This document shows positions 49,774-58,266 of a DNA stretch of 64,000 bases, piece by piece. Within the stretch, counting starts at the first letter, position 1, and each line of letters opens with the position of its first letter. Source of the DNA: Pseudonocardia petroleophila (lineage in GTDB: Bacteria; Actinomycetota; Actinomycetes; Mycobacteriales; Pseudonocardiaceae). The DNA is taken from positions 7,501 to 71,500 of the forward strand of contig NZ_CP060131.1 of assembly GCF_014235185.1 (NCBI RefSeq), written 5' to 3'. A model generated the notes under the pieces. It was not told the DNA's origin and did no database searches. It saw only the letters and a program-made list of their open reading frames with translations. The position numbers were made by a program, and so were the translations under genes.

Positions 49774-51231
49774 CTATGCAACCAGCTCGTGGTCGGCCGG
49801 GTTCACCTTCCGGGTGCGGCGGCGGTAGTCGAACGTGTAGCCGGGCCAGACGGTGCGGTTGTTGCCCTGGGCGTCGAGGTACCAGGACCTGCAGCCGCCC
49901 GAGTTCCACACCGAGCCGACCAGCCGCCGCTGGATCTCGGCGTTGAACGCGTCCTGCCGGTCGCGGCGCGTGTCGAGCGCGGTGGCGCCGTGGGCGTCGA
50001 GCAGGCGCAGGGCGTCGACGATGAAGCTCGTCTGCGACTCGATCATGAAGACCATCGAGCTGTGCCCCAGCCCGGTGTTCGGCCCGATCATCATGAACAG
50101 GTTCGGGAAGCCGGCGACGGTCGTGCCCAGCAGCGCCTGCGGGCCGTCGGCCCACTCGTCGGCGAGCTTGACGCCGTCGCGGCCGGTGACGGTGACGTCG
50201 GCCAGGCTCTCCCCGACCCGGAAGCCGGTGCCGAGGATGATTGTGTCGACCTCGTGCTCGATGCCGTCGGCCGTCACGACCCCGTTCGCGGTGACGCGCG
50301 TGATCCCGTCGGTCACGACGTCGACGTTGGGCTGCTTGAGCGCGGAGTAGTAGTCGTTCGACATGAGGATGCGCTTGCAGCCGATCGTGAAGTCCGGCGT
50401 CAGCTTGGCCTTGAGATCGGGGCGGTCGGCGAACTTCCGGTCCAGGTAGGCCCGCGCGAAGCCCTCGATGATCTTCATGCGGGCGGGCTTGAGGAAGCCG
50501 CCGACGAGCATCTCGTTGCGCGCGTAGACCAGCGAGCGCTGCACCTTCTGCGCGGCCGGGAACGCCCTGTACAGCGCGCGGAGCGGCCCCGCGATCTCCC
50601 GGTCGGGCTTGGGCAGCACCCACGGCGCGGTGCGCTGGAACAGCGTCAGCGAGGCGACATCGGGCTGGATGCGCGGGACGAACTGGATCGCGCTCGCCCC
50701 GGTCCCGACGACGGCGACCCGCTCGCCGCGCAGGTCGTGGTCGTGGTTCCAGCGCGAGGAGTGGAAGACGGTGCCGCGGAAGTCCTCGAGGCCCTCGATG
50801 TCGGGCGTCGACGGGAGGTGCAGCGGCCCGGTGCCCCACACGACGGCGCGCGCGTGCACGACGGAGCCGTCGGCGCTGCTCACGGCCCAGCGGGTGCCGT
50901 CCCACTCCAGGCCGGTGACCTCGCGGCCGAAGCGCAGGCGGTCGCGCAGGCCGTAGCGGTCGGTGACCGCCTCCAGGTACGCGCGGATCTCGGGCTGCCG
51001 CGCGAAGGTGCGCGTCCAGTCCGGGTTGGGGGCGAAGGAGAACGAGTACAGGTGGCTCTGCACGTCGCAGGCGCAGCCGGGGTAGGTGTTGTCCCGCCAG
51101 GTCCCGCCGACGCTGTCGCCCTTCTCCAGGATGACGAAGTCGTCCCGGCCCGCCTCGGCGAGCTTCACGGCGGCGCCGAGCCCGGCGAACCCGCTGCCGA
51201 CGATGGCCACGTCCACGGTCTGATCCGACAT
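49774..51231 (-). CDS. Baeyer-Villiger monooxygenase (type I)
   Basis: A 485-residue FAD/NADPH monooxygenase: VAIVGSGFAGLGAAVKLAEAG (about 8-28), GGTWRDNTYPGCACDVQSHLYSFSF (the NTYPGCxCDxxSxxYSFSF signature of cyclohexanone-type BVMOs), fingerprint FRGTVFHSSRWNHD (about 151-164), NADPH motif VAVVGTGASAIQFVPRI (about 170), and DTIILGTGFRVG. Oxidises ketones to esters or lactones. It is divergent from a TetR gene whose operators lie between them, so it is the probable regulatory target; menC follows on the same transcript. Confidence 0.93.
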   Translation of the reverse strand: MSDQTVDVAIVGSGFAGLGAAVKLAEAGRDDFVILEKGDSVGGTWRDNTYPGCACDVQSHLYSFSFAPNPDWTRTFARQPEIRAYLEAVTDRYGLRDRLRFGREVTGLEWDGTRWAVSSADGSVVHARAVVWGTGPLHLPSTPDIEGLEDFRGTVFHSSRWNHDHDLRGERVAVVGTGASAIQFVPRIQPDVASLTLFQRTAPWVLPKPDREIAGPLRALYRAFPAAQKVQRSLVYARNEMLVGGFLKPARMKIIEGFARAYLDRKFADRPDLKAKLTPDFTIGCKRILMSNDYYSALKQPNVDVVTDGITRVTANGVVTADGIEHEVDTIILGTGFRVGESLADVTVTGRDGVKLADEWADGPQALLGTTVAGFPNLFMMIGPNTGLGHSSMVFMIESQTSFIVDALRLLDAHGATALDTRRDRQDAFNAEIQRRLVGSVWNSGGCRSWYLDAQGNNRTVWPGYTFDYRRRTRKVNPADHELVA

Positions 51232-51252
51232 TCCCCGACCTCCCAGTAGGTG

Positions 51253-51293
51253 TTACCGGCGGTAAGTTACCACGAGTAAGTTACCTGCGGTAG
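51253..51293. promoter_or_regulatory. TetR operator pair and promoter between the divergent BVMO and TetR genes
   Basis: Two similar dyads: TTACCGGCGGTAA (51253-51265, perfect) and TTACCTGCGGTAG (51281-51293), 28 bp centre to centre, with further TAAGTTACC half-sites between. TAGGGT (51291-51296) fits a -10 box six bases before the TetR GTG at 51303, implying a leaderless transcript occluded by the second dyad. Confidence 0.7.
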
Positions 51294-51302
51294 GGTCTTC
51301 CC

Positions 51303-51905
51303 GTGACGACGACACGAGCCCCCCGTCGCCGGGTCGGGCGGGCGGAGCGCGAGCAGCAGATCCTCGACGCCGCCGTCGCCGTGTTCAGCGAACGGGGCTT
51401 CCAGAACGCCTCGATGGACGCCGTCGCCGAGCGCGTGGGCGTCACCAAGCCCGTGCTCTACACCCACTTCGGCTCCAAGGACGGCCTGCTGCTCGCCTGC
51501 ATCTCGCGGGCCCGCGCGGAGCTGCTGGAGGTCACGTCGGGTGCGGCCGCCTCCGCCGACACCCCCGAGGAGATGCTGCGCCGCGGCACCCGCGCGTTCT
51601 TCGACTACCTCGAGCGCCACGAGCCGGAGTGGACGCTGCTCTACTGCGAGTCGACGGTCGCGGGCGAGGCGCTGGAAGGCATCCGCGCGCAGCAGACCGA
51701 CTTCATCGCGGCCCTGCTCGCCGCGCAGGCCCCCGGCACCGACCCGCAGCGCCTGGAGGGCTGGGCGCAGGTGATCGTCGGTGCGTGCGAGCGGCTGGCG
51801 GTGTGGCGCGGCAGCGCCCGGACCGTCACGAGCGAGCAGGCCACGGAGTACCTCATGGACCTGGCCTGGACGGGGTTGGGGACGCTGGACCCCGGCGCGG
51901 GATGA
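51303..51905 (+). CDS. TetR-family transcriptional repressor
   Basis: A 200-residue repressor: N-terminal HTH (about 12-60) with RAEREQQILDAAVAVFSERGFQNASMDAVAERVGVTKPVLYTHFGSKDGLLLACI, and a C-terminal helical ligand domain. The leaderless GTG 51303 lies directly after the candidate -10 box. It probably represses itself and the divergent BVMO-menC unit. The next gene (siderophore-interacting protein) starts eight bases after its stop and is likely cotranscribed. Confidence 0.93.
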   Translation: MTTTRAPRRRVGRAEREQQILDAAVAVFSERGFQNASMDAVAERVGVTKPVLYTHFGSKDGLLLACISRARAELLEVTSGAAASADTPEEMLRRGTRAFFDYLERHEPEWTLLYCESTVAGEALEGIRAQQTDFIAALLAAQAPGTDPQRLEGWAQVIVGACERLAVWRGSARTVTSEQATEYLMDLAWTGLGTLDPGAG

Positions 51906-51912
51906 TCGGCCG

Positions 51913-52647
51913 ATGAGCACGACGGCACCCCGCCTGCTGCAGGTCCGGCGCAGCGAGCGGGTCACCCCGCGGATGATCCGCGTGACGCTGGGCGGCGACG
52001 AGCTCGCCGGCTTCCCCGGCGACGGCCCGGACCGGCGGATCAAGATGTTCTTCCCGGTGCCCGGCCAGGAGCGCCCCGCGGTGCCGCGCGCCGCGTCCGG
52101 CGGGCCGGTGTGGCCGGCCGGTGAGGCGCGGCCGGCGATCCGGACGTACACGGTGCGGCGGTTCGACGCGGGCGCGGGCGAGCTCGACGTCGACTTCGTC
52201 CTGCACGGCGACGGGCCCGCCGCGGCGTGGGCGGCGGAGGCGGCACCCGGGGCGTGGGTGGGCGTCTCCGAGCCGGGCGGGCGCTACGAGCCCGACCCGA
52301 CCGCCGACTTCCACGTCGTCATCGGCGACGAGACCGCGCTGCCCGCGGTGGCCACGGTCCTCGACGCGCTGCCGTCCGGGGTGCCGGCGCTGACGTTCCT
52401 GGAGGTCGCCGACGCCGCCGAGGAGCAGCCGCTGCCCGGCACCGTCACCTGGGTGCACCGCGGCGACCGCGAGGCCGGCGCGCCGCTGGCCGAGGCCGTG
52501 CGGACGGCGGCGTTCCCGGCCGGGCGCGGGCAGGCGTGGCTCTCGGGCGAGAGCGCGTGCGTCAAGGACCTGCGCAGGCACCTGCTCGACGACCGCGGTC
52601 TCGACCGCCGCGCCGTCTACGCCACCGGCTACTGGCGGGCCCGCTAG
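51913..52647 (+). CDS. siderophore-interacting protein (NADPH-dependent ferric-siderophore reductase)
   Basis: A 244-residue flavin reductase: RRSERVTPRMIRVTLGGDELAGF, IRTYTVRRFDAGAGELDVDFVLHGDGPAAAWAAEAAPGAWVGVSEPGGRY (FAD-binding RxYTxR and GPAxxW), DFHVVIGDETALPAVATVLDALPSG (SIP C-terminal domain), WLSGESACVKDLRRHLLDDRGLDRRAVYATGYWR at the end. The family releases iron from ferric siderophores. ATG 51913. Transcribed with the TetR gene; convergent with the acyl-CoA dehydrogenase. Confidence 0.92.
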   Translation: MSTTAPRLLQVRRSERVTPRMIRVTLGGDELAGFPGDGPDRRIKMFFPVPGQERPAVPRAASGGPVWPAGEARPAIRTYTVRRFDAGAGELDVDFVLHGDGPAAAWAAEAAPGAWVGVSEPGGRYEPDPTADFHVVIGDETALPAVATVLDALPSGVPALTFLEVADAAEEQPLPGTVTWVHRGDREAGAPLAEAVRTAAFPAGRGQAWLSGESACVKDLRRHLLDDRGLDRRAVYATGYWRAR

Positions 52648-52656
52648 CTGTGATCC

Positions 52657-53799
52657 TCAGAACCCCAGCAGCTTGGCGATGATCTCGTTCATGATCTCCG
52701 TGGTGCCGCCGCCGATGCCCAGCAGGCGCGCGTCGCGGTAGTGCCGCTCCACCTCGTGCTCGCGCATGTAGCCGAGCCCGCCGAGAAGCTGGACGCACTC
52801 GTGGACGGCGTGGTCGCACGCGGCCACCGCGGTGTTCTTGGCCATCGCGGTCTCCATGAGCATCGACTCGCCGGCGAGCCAGCGGGTCGTCACCGTCTGC
52901 GTGTAGACCCGCGCCACGTCGATCTGCCGGGCCGTCTCGGCCATCTTGTGCCGCACGACCTGCCGCGAGGACAGGGGGCGCCCGAACGTCTCGCGCTCGC
53001 GGATCCAGGTGCTCGTGAGGTCGACGCAGCGCTGCGCGGTGGCGTACGCCTGCACGGCGAGCGAGAGCCGCTCGCTCTGGAACTGCTGCGCGATCTGCAG
53101 GAACCCGGTGCCCTCCGCCCCGACGAGGTGCCCGGCCGGCACGCGCACCCCGGCGTAGGACAGCTCCGCGGTGTCGGAGCAGAGCCAGCCCATCTTGTCG
53201 AGCCTGCGCGAGACGCCGAACCCCGGCGAGCCCTTCTCCACGACCAGCAGCGAGACCCCCGCGTGTCCCGGGCCGCCCGTGCGCACCGCGGTGGTGACGA
53301 AGTCGGCCCGCACCCCGGAGGTGATGTAGAGCTTCGCCCCGTCGACGACGTACTCGTCGCCGTCGCGCCGGGCCCGCGTCCGGATCCCGGCGACGTCGGA
53401 ACCGCCCTCGGGCTCGGTGATCCCGAGCGCGCCGATCAGCTCGCCCGCCAGCGTGGGACGCACGAAGCGGTCGATCAGGTCGGGGTCGCCCGCCGCGACG
53501 ATGTGCGGCAGCGCGATGCCGTGCGTCAGCAGCGCCGCGACCAGCCCGCCCGAGCCGCCGGACAGGATGATCTGCTCGGCGACGAGGAAGCCGTCGATCG
53601 CGTCGCCGCCGCCCCCGCCGACCTCCTCCGGGTACGCGACGCCGAGCAGCCCGACGTCCGCGGCCTTCCGGTGCAGCTCGCGCGGGACCTCGCCGTCGCG
53701 CTCCCAGTCGGCCAGGTGCGGCACGATCTCCCGGGTCGTGAAGTCGGCGACGAGCGCGCGCAGCGCCGTCCGCTCGTCGGTGCGCCAGGGATCGGTCAT
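52657..53799 (-). CDS. acyl-CoA dehydrogenase
   Basis: A 380-residue FAD enzyme: LHRKAADVGLLGVAYPEEVGGGGGDAIDGFLVAEQII, ALGITEPEGGSDVAGIRTRARRDGDEYVVDGAKLYITSGVRADFV (signature 1), GRPLSSRQVVRHKMAET, CVQLLGGLGYMREHEVERHYRDARLLGIGGGTTEIMNEIIAKLLG (signature 2). Full-length and intact, likely in fatty-acid, branched or alicyclic acyl-CoA oxidation. ATGA overlap with the thiolase-like gene upstream, so both act on one pathway. Confidence 0.95.
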   Translation of the reverse strand: MTDPWRTDERTALRALVADFTTREIVPHLADWERDGEVPRELHRKAADVGLLGVAYPEEVGGGGGDAIDGFLVAEQIILSGGSGGLVAALLTHGIALPHIVAAGDPDLIDRFVRPTLAGELIGALGITEPEGGSDVAGIRTRARRDGDEYVVDGAKLYITSGVRADFVTTAVRTGGPGHAGVSLLVVEKGSPGFGVSRRLDKMGWLCSDTAELSYAGVRVPAGHLVGAEGTGFLQIAQQFQSERLSLAVQAYATAQRCVDLTSTWIRERETFGRPLSSRQVVRHKMAETARQIDVARVYTQTVTTRWLAGESMLMETAMAKNTAVAACDHAVHECVQLLGGLGYMREHEVERHYRDARLLGIGGGTTEIMNEIIAKLLGF

Positions 53800-55277
53800 G
53801 CCGCCTCCACCACCACGTGCTCGCCCGTCGTCGTCGCCCGGACCCTCCGCCCGACCGTCTCGCCGTGCTCCAGCGACAGGACCCGCGCGCTCGCCACGTC
53901 CCCGGGCGCGGTGGAGGCGCAGTACCGCGCGCCGCCCGCCGTGCGCGCGACCAGGAAGCCCTGGGCCGGTGCGCCGTCGCGGCCGTGCTCGACGGTGGCG
54001 GTCTCCACCGTCACCTCCTCGCCGTCGACGACGGTCGCGACGGGCGGCCCCGGCCGCGCGGTGTCGCGGGACCCGGGATCACCCACGTACTCGTGCGGCG
54101 TCGTGGAGACGACGAGCGCGTGCTCGTGGGTGAGGTAGCCGCCGTTGCCGTGCACGAGCGCGGTGCCGCCGCCGGCGCGCAGCCGTGCGGTGACGGCCAC
54201 GAGCGCGTGCAGGGTGTAGCTCGACAGCGGCCCGCCGAACGCCGAGTGCCCGCCCGTCACCCCCACCGGCGGCGCGATGCCCAGGTGCGCGCCGACCAGC
54301 TTCGGGACGACGGGGAAGCAGCTGTAGACGTCGATCACGTCGAGGTCGGCCGGGCTCAGCCCGGTGGCGGCGAGGGTGCGGTCGAGGACGTCGGACAGCG
54401 CTGCCGACGCCGCGAAGCTCGGCCGGGCCAGCGCGTCGGCGTCGTCGTGGGCGCCCGCCCCGCCCCACACGTGCACGATCCGGTCCTCCGGCACGCCGGC
54501 CTCGCGGGCCGCGGCCAGCGAGGTGACGACGACGGCGGCGGCCTGGTCGACCATCGGCATCGCGTTGACGCCCAGCGGGTACGGCTCGCACACCATCCGG
54601 TTGCCGGGGCCGACGGTGGCGATCTCGTCGGCGGAGCGCGGCTCGGGGTTCCACGCGACCGGGTTCGCGGCCGCGACCTGCGAGAACGCCGCATACAGCT
54701 CCGCGGACGCCCGCGCGGCCTGCTCCGGGGTCTCGCCGCGGGCGGCGCGCAGGGCGTTCTCGAACAGCGGGTAGACGCGCGTCGGCAGCACGAGCCCGGT
54801 GCGGGTCATGGCGTCGCTGCGCAGCCCGCTCTCCTCGAACGAGGGCGGCCCGCCGGGCGTGGCGCTCCAGCGCTGCGCCGGGTCGATCCCGTTGCGCCAC
54901 AGCGCCTGCACCGACGCCTGCGCCTCGCCGCCGACGATCAGCGCGACGCGCGACCCGCCCGCCGCGATCCGCGCCGCCGCGAGCTCCAGCAGCTCGGCGG
55001 GGCGCTGGCCGCCGACCGTCGTGTCGACGGTGTGCCGCGGGCTCGCGCCGACCTCGCGGGCCACGCGGGCGGCGAGGTCGTCGTAGGCCCAGCTCGCGAC
55101 GTGGACGGAGTAGACGGCGTCGAGAGCGGTCGGGTCGACGCCGCAGTCGGCCGTCGCCGCGCGCACGGCCTCGACGATCAGCGGGAAGGGCTCCCGCGCC
55201 CCCTCGACCGTGCGCTCCCGGTTGCCCCGGACCTGCCCGACCCCGACCAGCACCGGCCGCCGTTCGTCTGACGTCAC
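53796..55277 (-). CDS. thiolase-superfamily protein (SCP-x-like acetyl-CoA acetyltransferase family)
   Basis: A 493-residue protein: PVLVGVGQVRGNRE start, VDTTVGGQRPAELLELAAARIAAGGSRVALIVGGEAQAS where classical thiolases have the nucleophilic Cys (here VGGQ), then PMVDQAAAVVVTSLAAAREAG, VIDVYSCFPVVPKLVGAHLGI, GGHSAFGGPLSSYTLHALVAV (active-site His) and GNGGYLTHEHALVVST, and a C-terminal small beta domain (about 420-490). Related actinobacterial proteins also lack the first Cys, so the reaction may not be standard thiolysis. It is co-translated with the acyl-CoA dehydrogenase. Confidence 0.88.
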   Translation of the reverse strand: MTSDERRPVLVGVGQVRGNRERTVEGAREPFPLIVEAVRAATADCGVDPTALDAVYSVHVASWAYDDLAARVAREVGASPRHTVDTTVGGQRPAELLELAAARIAAGGSRVALIVGGEAQASVQALWRNGIDPAQRWSATPGGPPSFEESGLRSDAMTRTGLVLPTRVYPLFENALRAARGETPEQAARASAELYAAFSQVAAANPVAWNPEPRSADEIATVGPGNRMVCEPYPLGVNAMPMVDQAAAVVVTSLAAAREAGVPEDRIVHVWGGAGAHDDADALARPSFAASAALSDVLDRTLAATGLSPADLDVIDVYSCFPVVPKLVGAHLGIAPPVGVTGGHSAFGGPLSSYTLHALVAVTARLRAGGGTALVHGNGGYLTHEHALVVSTTPHEYVGDPGSRDTARPGPPVATVVDGEEVTVETATVEHGRDGAPAQGFLVARTAGGARYCASTAPGDVASARVLSLEHGETVGRRVRATTTGEHVVVEAA

Positions 55278-55335
55278 GGCGGCGACGCTACAGACGCCGG
55301 CGGGGTCCGTCGCCGTGATCGTCGGGAACGGCCCC

Positions 55336-55357
55336 CGGGTGCCACCGGTGACACCCG
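55336..55357. repeat. short palindrome between thiolase-like and DUF2461 genes
   Basis: CGGGTG-C-CACCGGTG-A-CACCCG, an almost loop-free dyad of 22 bp in the 105-bp gap. It could be an operator for the leftward thiolase-dehydrogenase pair or a weak terminator. Confidence 0.4.
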
Positions 55358-55382
55358 CGGCCCACTCCCGGTGGTCTCCGGA

Positions 55383-56006
55383 TCAGCCCGGCACCGCGGG
55401 GCGGGGGCGCGGCACGACCGGGTCGGCCGGGCCGACGTGCCGGTCGAGCCAGCGCAGCAGCGGGCCCGCCGCCCGCCACGTCTCCCGCACCCGCCGGACC
55501 GGCTCGTCGGTGCCCAGCCACTCCCCCACCGGCCACGACCGCTCCACCTGCAGCCCGCCCAGGCGCAGCAGCGCCAGGTGCGGGGCGTCGGCCCGGAACC
55601 CGCGGGGCAGGCCGGTGAGCCGCGGGGACGCGACGGTCCAGCCCTCCAGCAGCGCGGCCAGCCCGTCGTCGACGGCGGCGCGGAAGCGCGTGCGCTGACC
55701 GGCGTCGAACCGCCACGGCCCCGCCGACACCGTCAGCGCGGCGGCCGACAGCAGGACCGCCCGCGGCGGGTCGGCGGCGACCAGCCCGGCGTCGGTGCGG
55801 TACGGGGGCGCGTCGGGCCGGAAGCGGCGGTTGCGCTGCGGGCGCAGCACGCGCAGCGGACCGAACTCCTCCGCCAGCGCCGCGGCCAGCGCCCGCATCG
55901 GCGCGTCGAGGGCCGCGGTGCGGCGGTCGCGGTGGGCGGCGAAGAACGCGGGGGTGTTGTCGTCGGCGATCTCGGACAGGAACGCGGTGGCGTCTGCGGT
56001 GAACAT
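55383..56006 (-). CDS. DUF2461 (TIGR02453) family protein
   Basis: A 207-residue protein: FTADATAFLSEIADDNTPAFFAAHRDR (family opening FxxxTxxFLxxLxxNNxxxWFxxHR), FGPLRVLRPQRNRRFRPDAPPYRTDAGLV (the RxxRDxRFxxDKxPYxT segment), and a helical C-terminus. The family is widespread with no established activity. ATG 56006 is the start, with an extension to 56054 unlikely. Divergent from the response regulator gene with 95 bp between. Confidence 0.9.
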   Translation of the reverse strand: MFTADATAFLSEIADDNTPAFFAAHRDRRTAALDAPMRALAAALAEEFGPLRVLRPQRNRRFRPDAPPYRTDAGLVAADPPRAVLLSAAALTVSAGPWRFDAGQRTRFRAAVDDGLAALLEGWTVASPRLTGLPRGFRADAPHLALLRLGGLQVERSWPVGEWLGTDEPVRRVRETWRAAGPLLRWLDRHVGPADPVVPRPRPAVPG

Positions 56007-56101
56007 GCCGACTTGGACGGGACGCGACGCCCCGCGGTTCCACAGCGGGCGCACAGGTTCCTCCCAGCGAGGCGACAGTTCCGCGCGCGAGGGTCACTAG
56101 C

Positions 56102-56833
56102 ATGTCGACGATGAACGAGCAGGCGCCGCTGCGTCGCGCCGACGGCAGCGCGATCCGGGTGCTGGTCGTCGACGACGAGGCCACGCTGGCCGACCTGCTG
56201 TCCATGGCCCTGCGCTACGAGGGCTGGGAGGTCCGCACGGCGGCGGACGGGTCCGCCGCGGTGCGCGGGGCGCGCGAGTTCCGGCCCGACGCCGTCGTCC
56301 TCGACGTCATGCTCCCCGACTTCGACGGCCTCGAGGTGCTGCGCCGCGTGCGCGCCGACACCCCGGACGTGCCGGTCCTGTTCCTCACCGCGCGCGACGC
56401 CGTCGAGGACCGCGTCGCCGGGCTGACCGCGGGCGGCGACGACTACGTGACCAAGCCGTTCAGCCTCGAGGAGCTGGTGGCGCGGCTGCGGGGGCTGCTG
56501 CGCCGGTCCGGGATGGCCGCGGCGCGCCAGGGCACCGAGCTGGTCGTCGGCGACCTCACGCTGGACGAGGACAGCCACGAGGTCCGGCGCGGCGACGACC
56601 TCGTCGAGCTGACGGCGACGGAGTTCGAGCTGCTGCGCTACCTCATGCGCAACCCGAGGCGGGTGCTGAGCAAGGCCCAGATCCTCGACCGCGTCTGGCA
56701 CTACGACTTCGGCGGCCAGTCCAACGTCGTCGAGCTCTACGTCTCCTACCTGCGCAAGAAGATCGACGCCGGGCGCCTGCCGATGATCCACACCGTGCGC
56801 GGCGCCGGGTACGTCCTGAAGCCCGCCGGGTGA
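56102..56833 (+). CDS. OmpR-family response regulator (TcrX/PhoP-like)
   Basis: A 243-residue regulator: receiver (about 18-130) with VLVVDDEATLADLLSMALRYEGWEV, phospho-acceptor Asp in AVVLDVMLPDFDGLEVL (about 69), Lys in DYVTKPFSLEEL, and a winged-helix domain (about 145-240) with ELTATEFELLRYLMRNPRRVLSKAQILDRVW and IHTVRGAGYVLKP. ATG 56102. The stop overlaps the kinase GTG (GTGA). Confidence 0.95.
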   Translation: MSTMNEQAPLRRADGSAIRVLVVDDEATLADLLSMALRYEGWEVRTAADGSAAVRGAREFRPDAVVLDVMLPDFDGLEVLRRVRADTPDVPVLFLTARDAVEDRVAGLTAGGDDYVTKPFSLEELVARLRGLLRRSGMAAARQGTELVVGDLTLDEDSHEVRRGDDLVELTATEFELLRYLMRNPRRVLSKAQILDRVWHYDFGGQSNVVELYVSYLRKKIDAGRLPMIHTVRGAGYVLKPAG

Positions 56834-58266
56834 GAGGCACCCTGCGGGCGCGGCTCGTCGCCACCGTCCTGCTGCTGCTCGCCGTCACCGGGGCCGTGAT
56901 CGGGATCGTGACGACGGTGTCGCTGCACCGGATCCTCGTCGACCAGCTCGACGACAACCTGCGCGCCGCAGGCGGGATCGCCCGCGGGCTGCCGCCCGCC
57001 GACGACGACCGCGGCGTCCCCGACGGCGACGACCTGCCCGCCGGTGCCCCGCTCGGGCCGGGGCTGCAGTTCGGGGTGCTCGTCGCGGTGGTCAGCGACG
57101 GGCGGGTCACCAGCGCCGCGGTGCTCGACCGCCGGGGGGCGAGCCAGCCGGTGCCCGCGGAGGCGACGCCGGCCCTGCTCGACGTCCGGGCCGGGGACCG
57201 GCCCCGCAGCGCCGACCTCGGCGAGCTGGGCGACTACCGGCTCGTCGCCGGCTCGCGGACCTCGTCGGACGGCAGCACGGTGACGGTCGTGACGGGCCAG
57301 TCCGAGCGGCCGCTGCAGGAGACGCTGTCGACGCTCGTCGCGATCGAGGTCGTCGTCGTCGCGGTGGCCCTGCTCGGGGCGGGGGTCGCCGGGGCGGTCG
57401 CGGTGCGCCGGGAGCTGCGGCCGCTGGAGCAGGTGGCGGCCACGGCGTCGCGGGTGGGCGCGCTGCCGCTGGCCAGCGGCGAGGTGGAGCTGGCCGAGCG
57501 GGTGCCGGTGGCCGACCCGCGCAGCGAGGTGGGGCAGGTGGGCACGGCGCTCAACCGGATGCTCGACCACGTCGGCGCGGCCCTGGAGGAGCGGCACGCG
57601 AGCGAGCTGCAGCTGCGCCAGTTCGTCGCCGACGCGAGCCACGAGCTGCGCACGCCGCTGGCCGCCATCCGCGGGTACGCCGAGCTGTCGCGCCGCGGCG
57701 AGCTGACCGAGGAGACCGCCTACTCGCTGCAGCGCATCTCGTCGTCGGCGGAGCGGATGAGCACGCTCGTCGAGGACCTCCTGCTGCTCGCCCGCCTCGA
57801 CGCCGGCCGCCCGCTGGAGCGCACCGAGGTCGACCTCACCCACCTCGTCCTCGACGCCGTGAACGACGCCCACGTCGCGGGGCCGGGGCACCGCTGGCTG
57901 CTCGACCTGCCCGAGGAGCCGGTGACCGTCACCGGCGACCCCTCCCGGCTCGCCCAGGTGCTGGGCAACCTGCTCGCCAACGCCCGGACGCACACGCCGC
58001 CGGGGACGCGGGTGTCGGTCGGGCTCGCCCCGGTGGCCGGCGGGGTGGCGCTGACCGTCGTCGACGACGGGCCGGGGATCGCGCCCGACCTGGCGCCGCG
58101 GGTGTTCGAGCGGTTCGCACGGGGGTCGAGCTCGCGGTCGCGGGAGAACGGCAGCACCGGCCTGGGCCTGGCCATCGTCTCCGCGGTGGTGGCGGCGCAC
58201 CGCGGCACGGTGGACGTGACCAGCCGGCCCGGCCGCACCGAGTTCACGGTGACCCTCCCCCGCTGA
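56830..58266 (+). CDS. membrane-bound sensor histidine kinase
   Basis: A 478-residue kinase: TM1 (about 9-29, ATVLLLLAVTGAVIGIVTTVS), extracytoplasmic sensor region (about 30-170), TM2 (about 172-193, LVAIEVVVVAVALLGAGVAGAV), HAMP, H-box FVADASHELRTPLAAIRGYAELSRRGELTEE (about 267), N-box VLGNLLANARTHTPPGT, DDGPGIAPDLAPRVFERFARG and STGLGLAIVSAVVAAHRGTVDV. Partner of the OmpR-type regulator. The 3' end overlaps the convergent transporter operon by 23 bp. Confidence 0.95.
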   Translation: MRGTLRARLVATVLLLLAVTGAVIGIVTTVSLHRILVDQLDDNLRAAGGIARGLPPADDDRGVPDGDDLPAGAPLGPGLQFGVLVAVVSDGRVTSAAVLDRRGASQPVPAEATPALLDVRAGDRPRSADLGELGDYRLVAGSRTSSDGSTVTVVTGQSERPLQETLSTLVAIEVVVVAVALLGAGVAGAVAVRRELRPLEQVAATASRVGALPLASGEVELAERVPVADPRSEVGQVGTALNRMLDHVGAALEERHASELQLRQFVADASHELRTPLAAIRGYAELSRRGELTEETAYSLQRISSSAERMSTLVEDLLLLARLDAGRPLERTEVDLTHLVLDAVNDAHVAGPGHRWLLDLPEEPVTVTGDPSRLAQVLGNLLANARTHTPPGTRVSVGLAPVAGGVALTVVDDGPGIAPDLAPRVFERFARGSSSRSRENGSTGLGLAIVSAVVAAHRGTVDVTSRPGRTEFTVTLPR

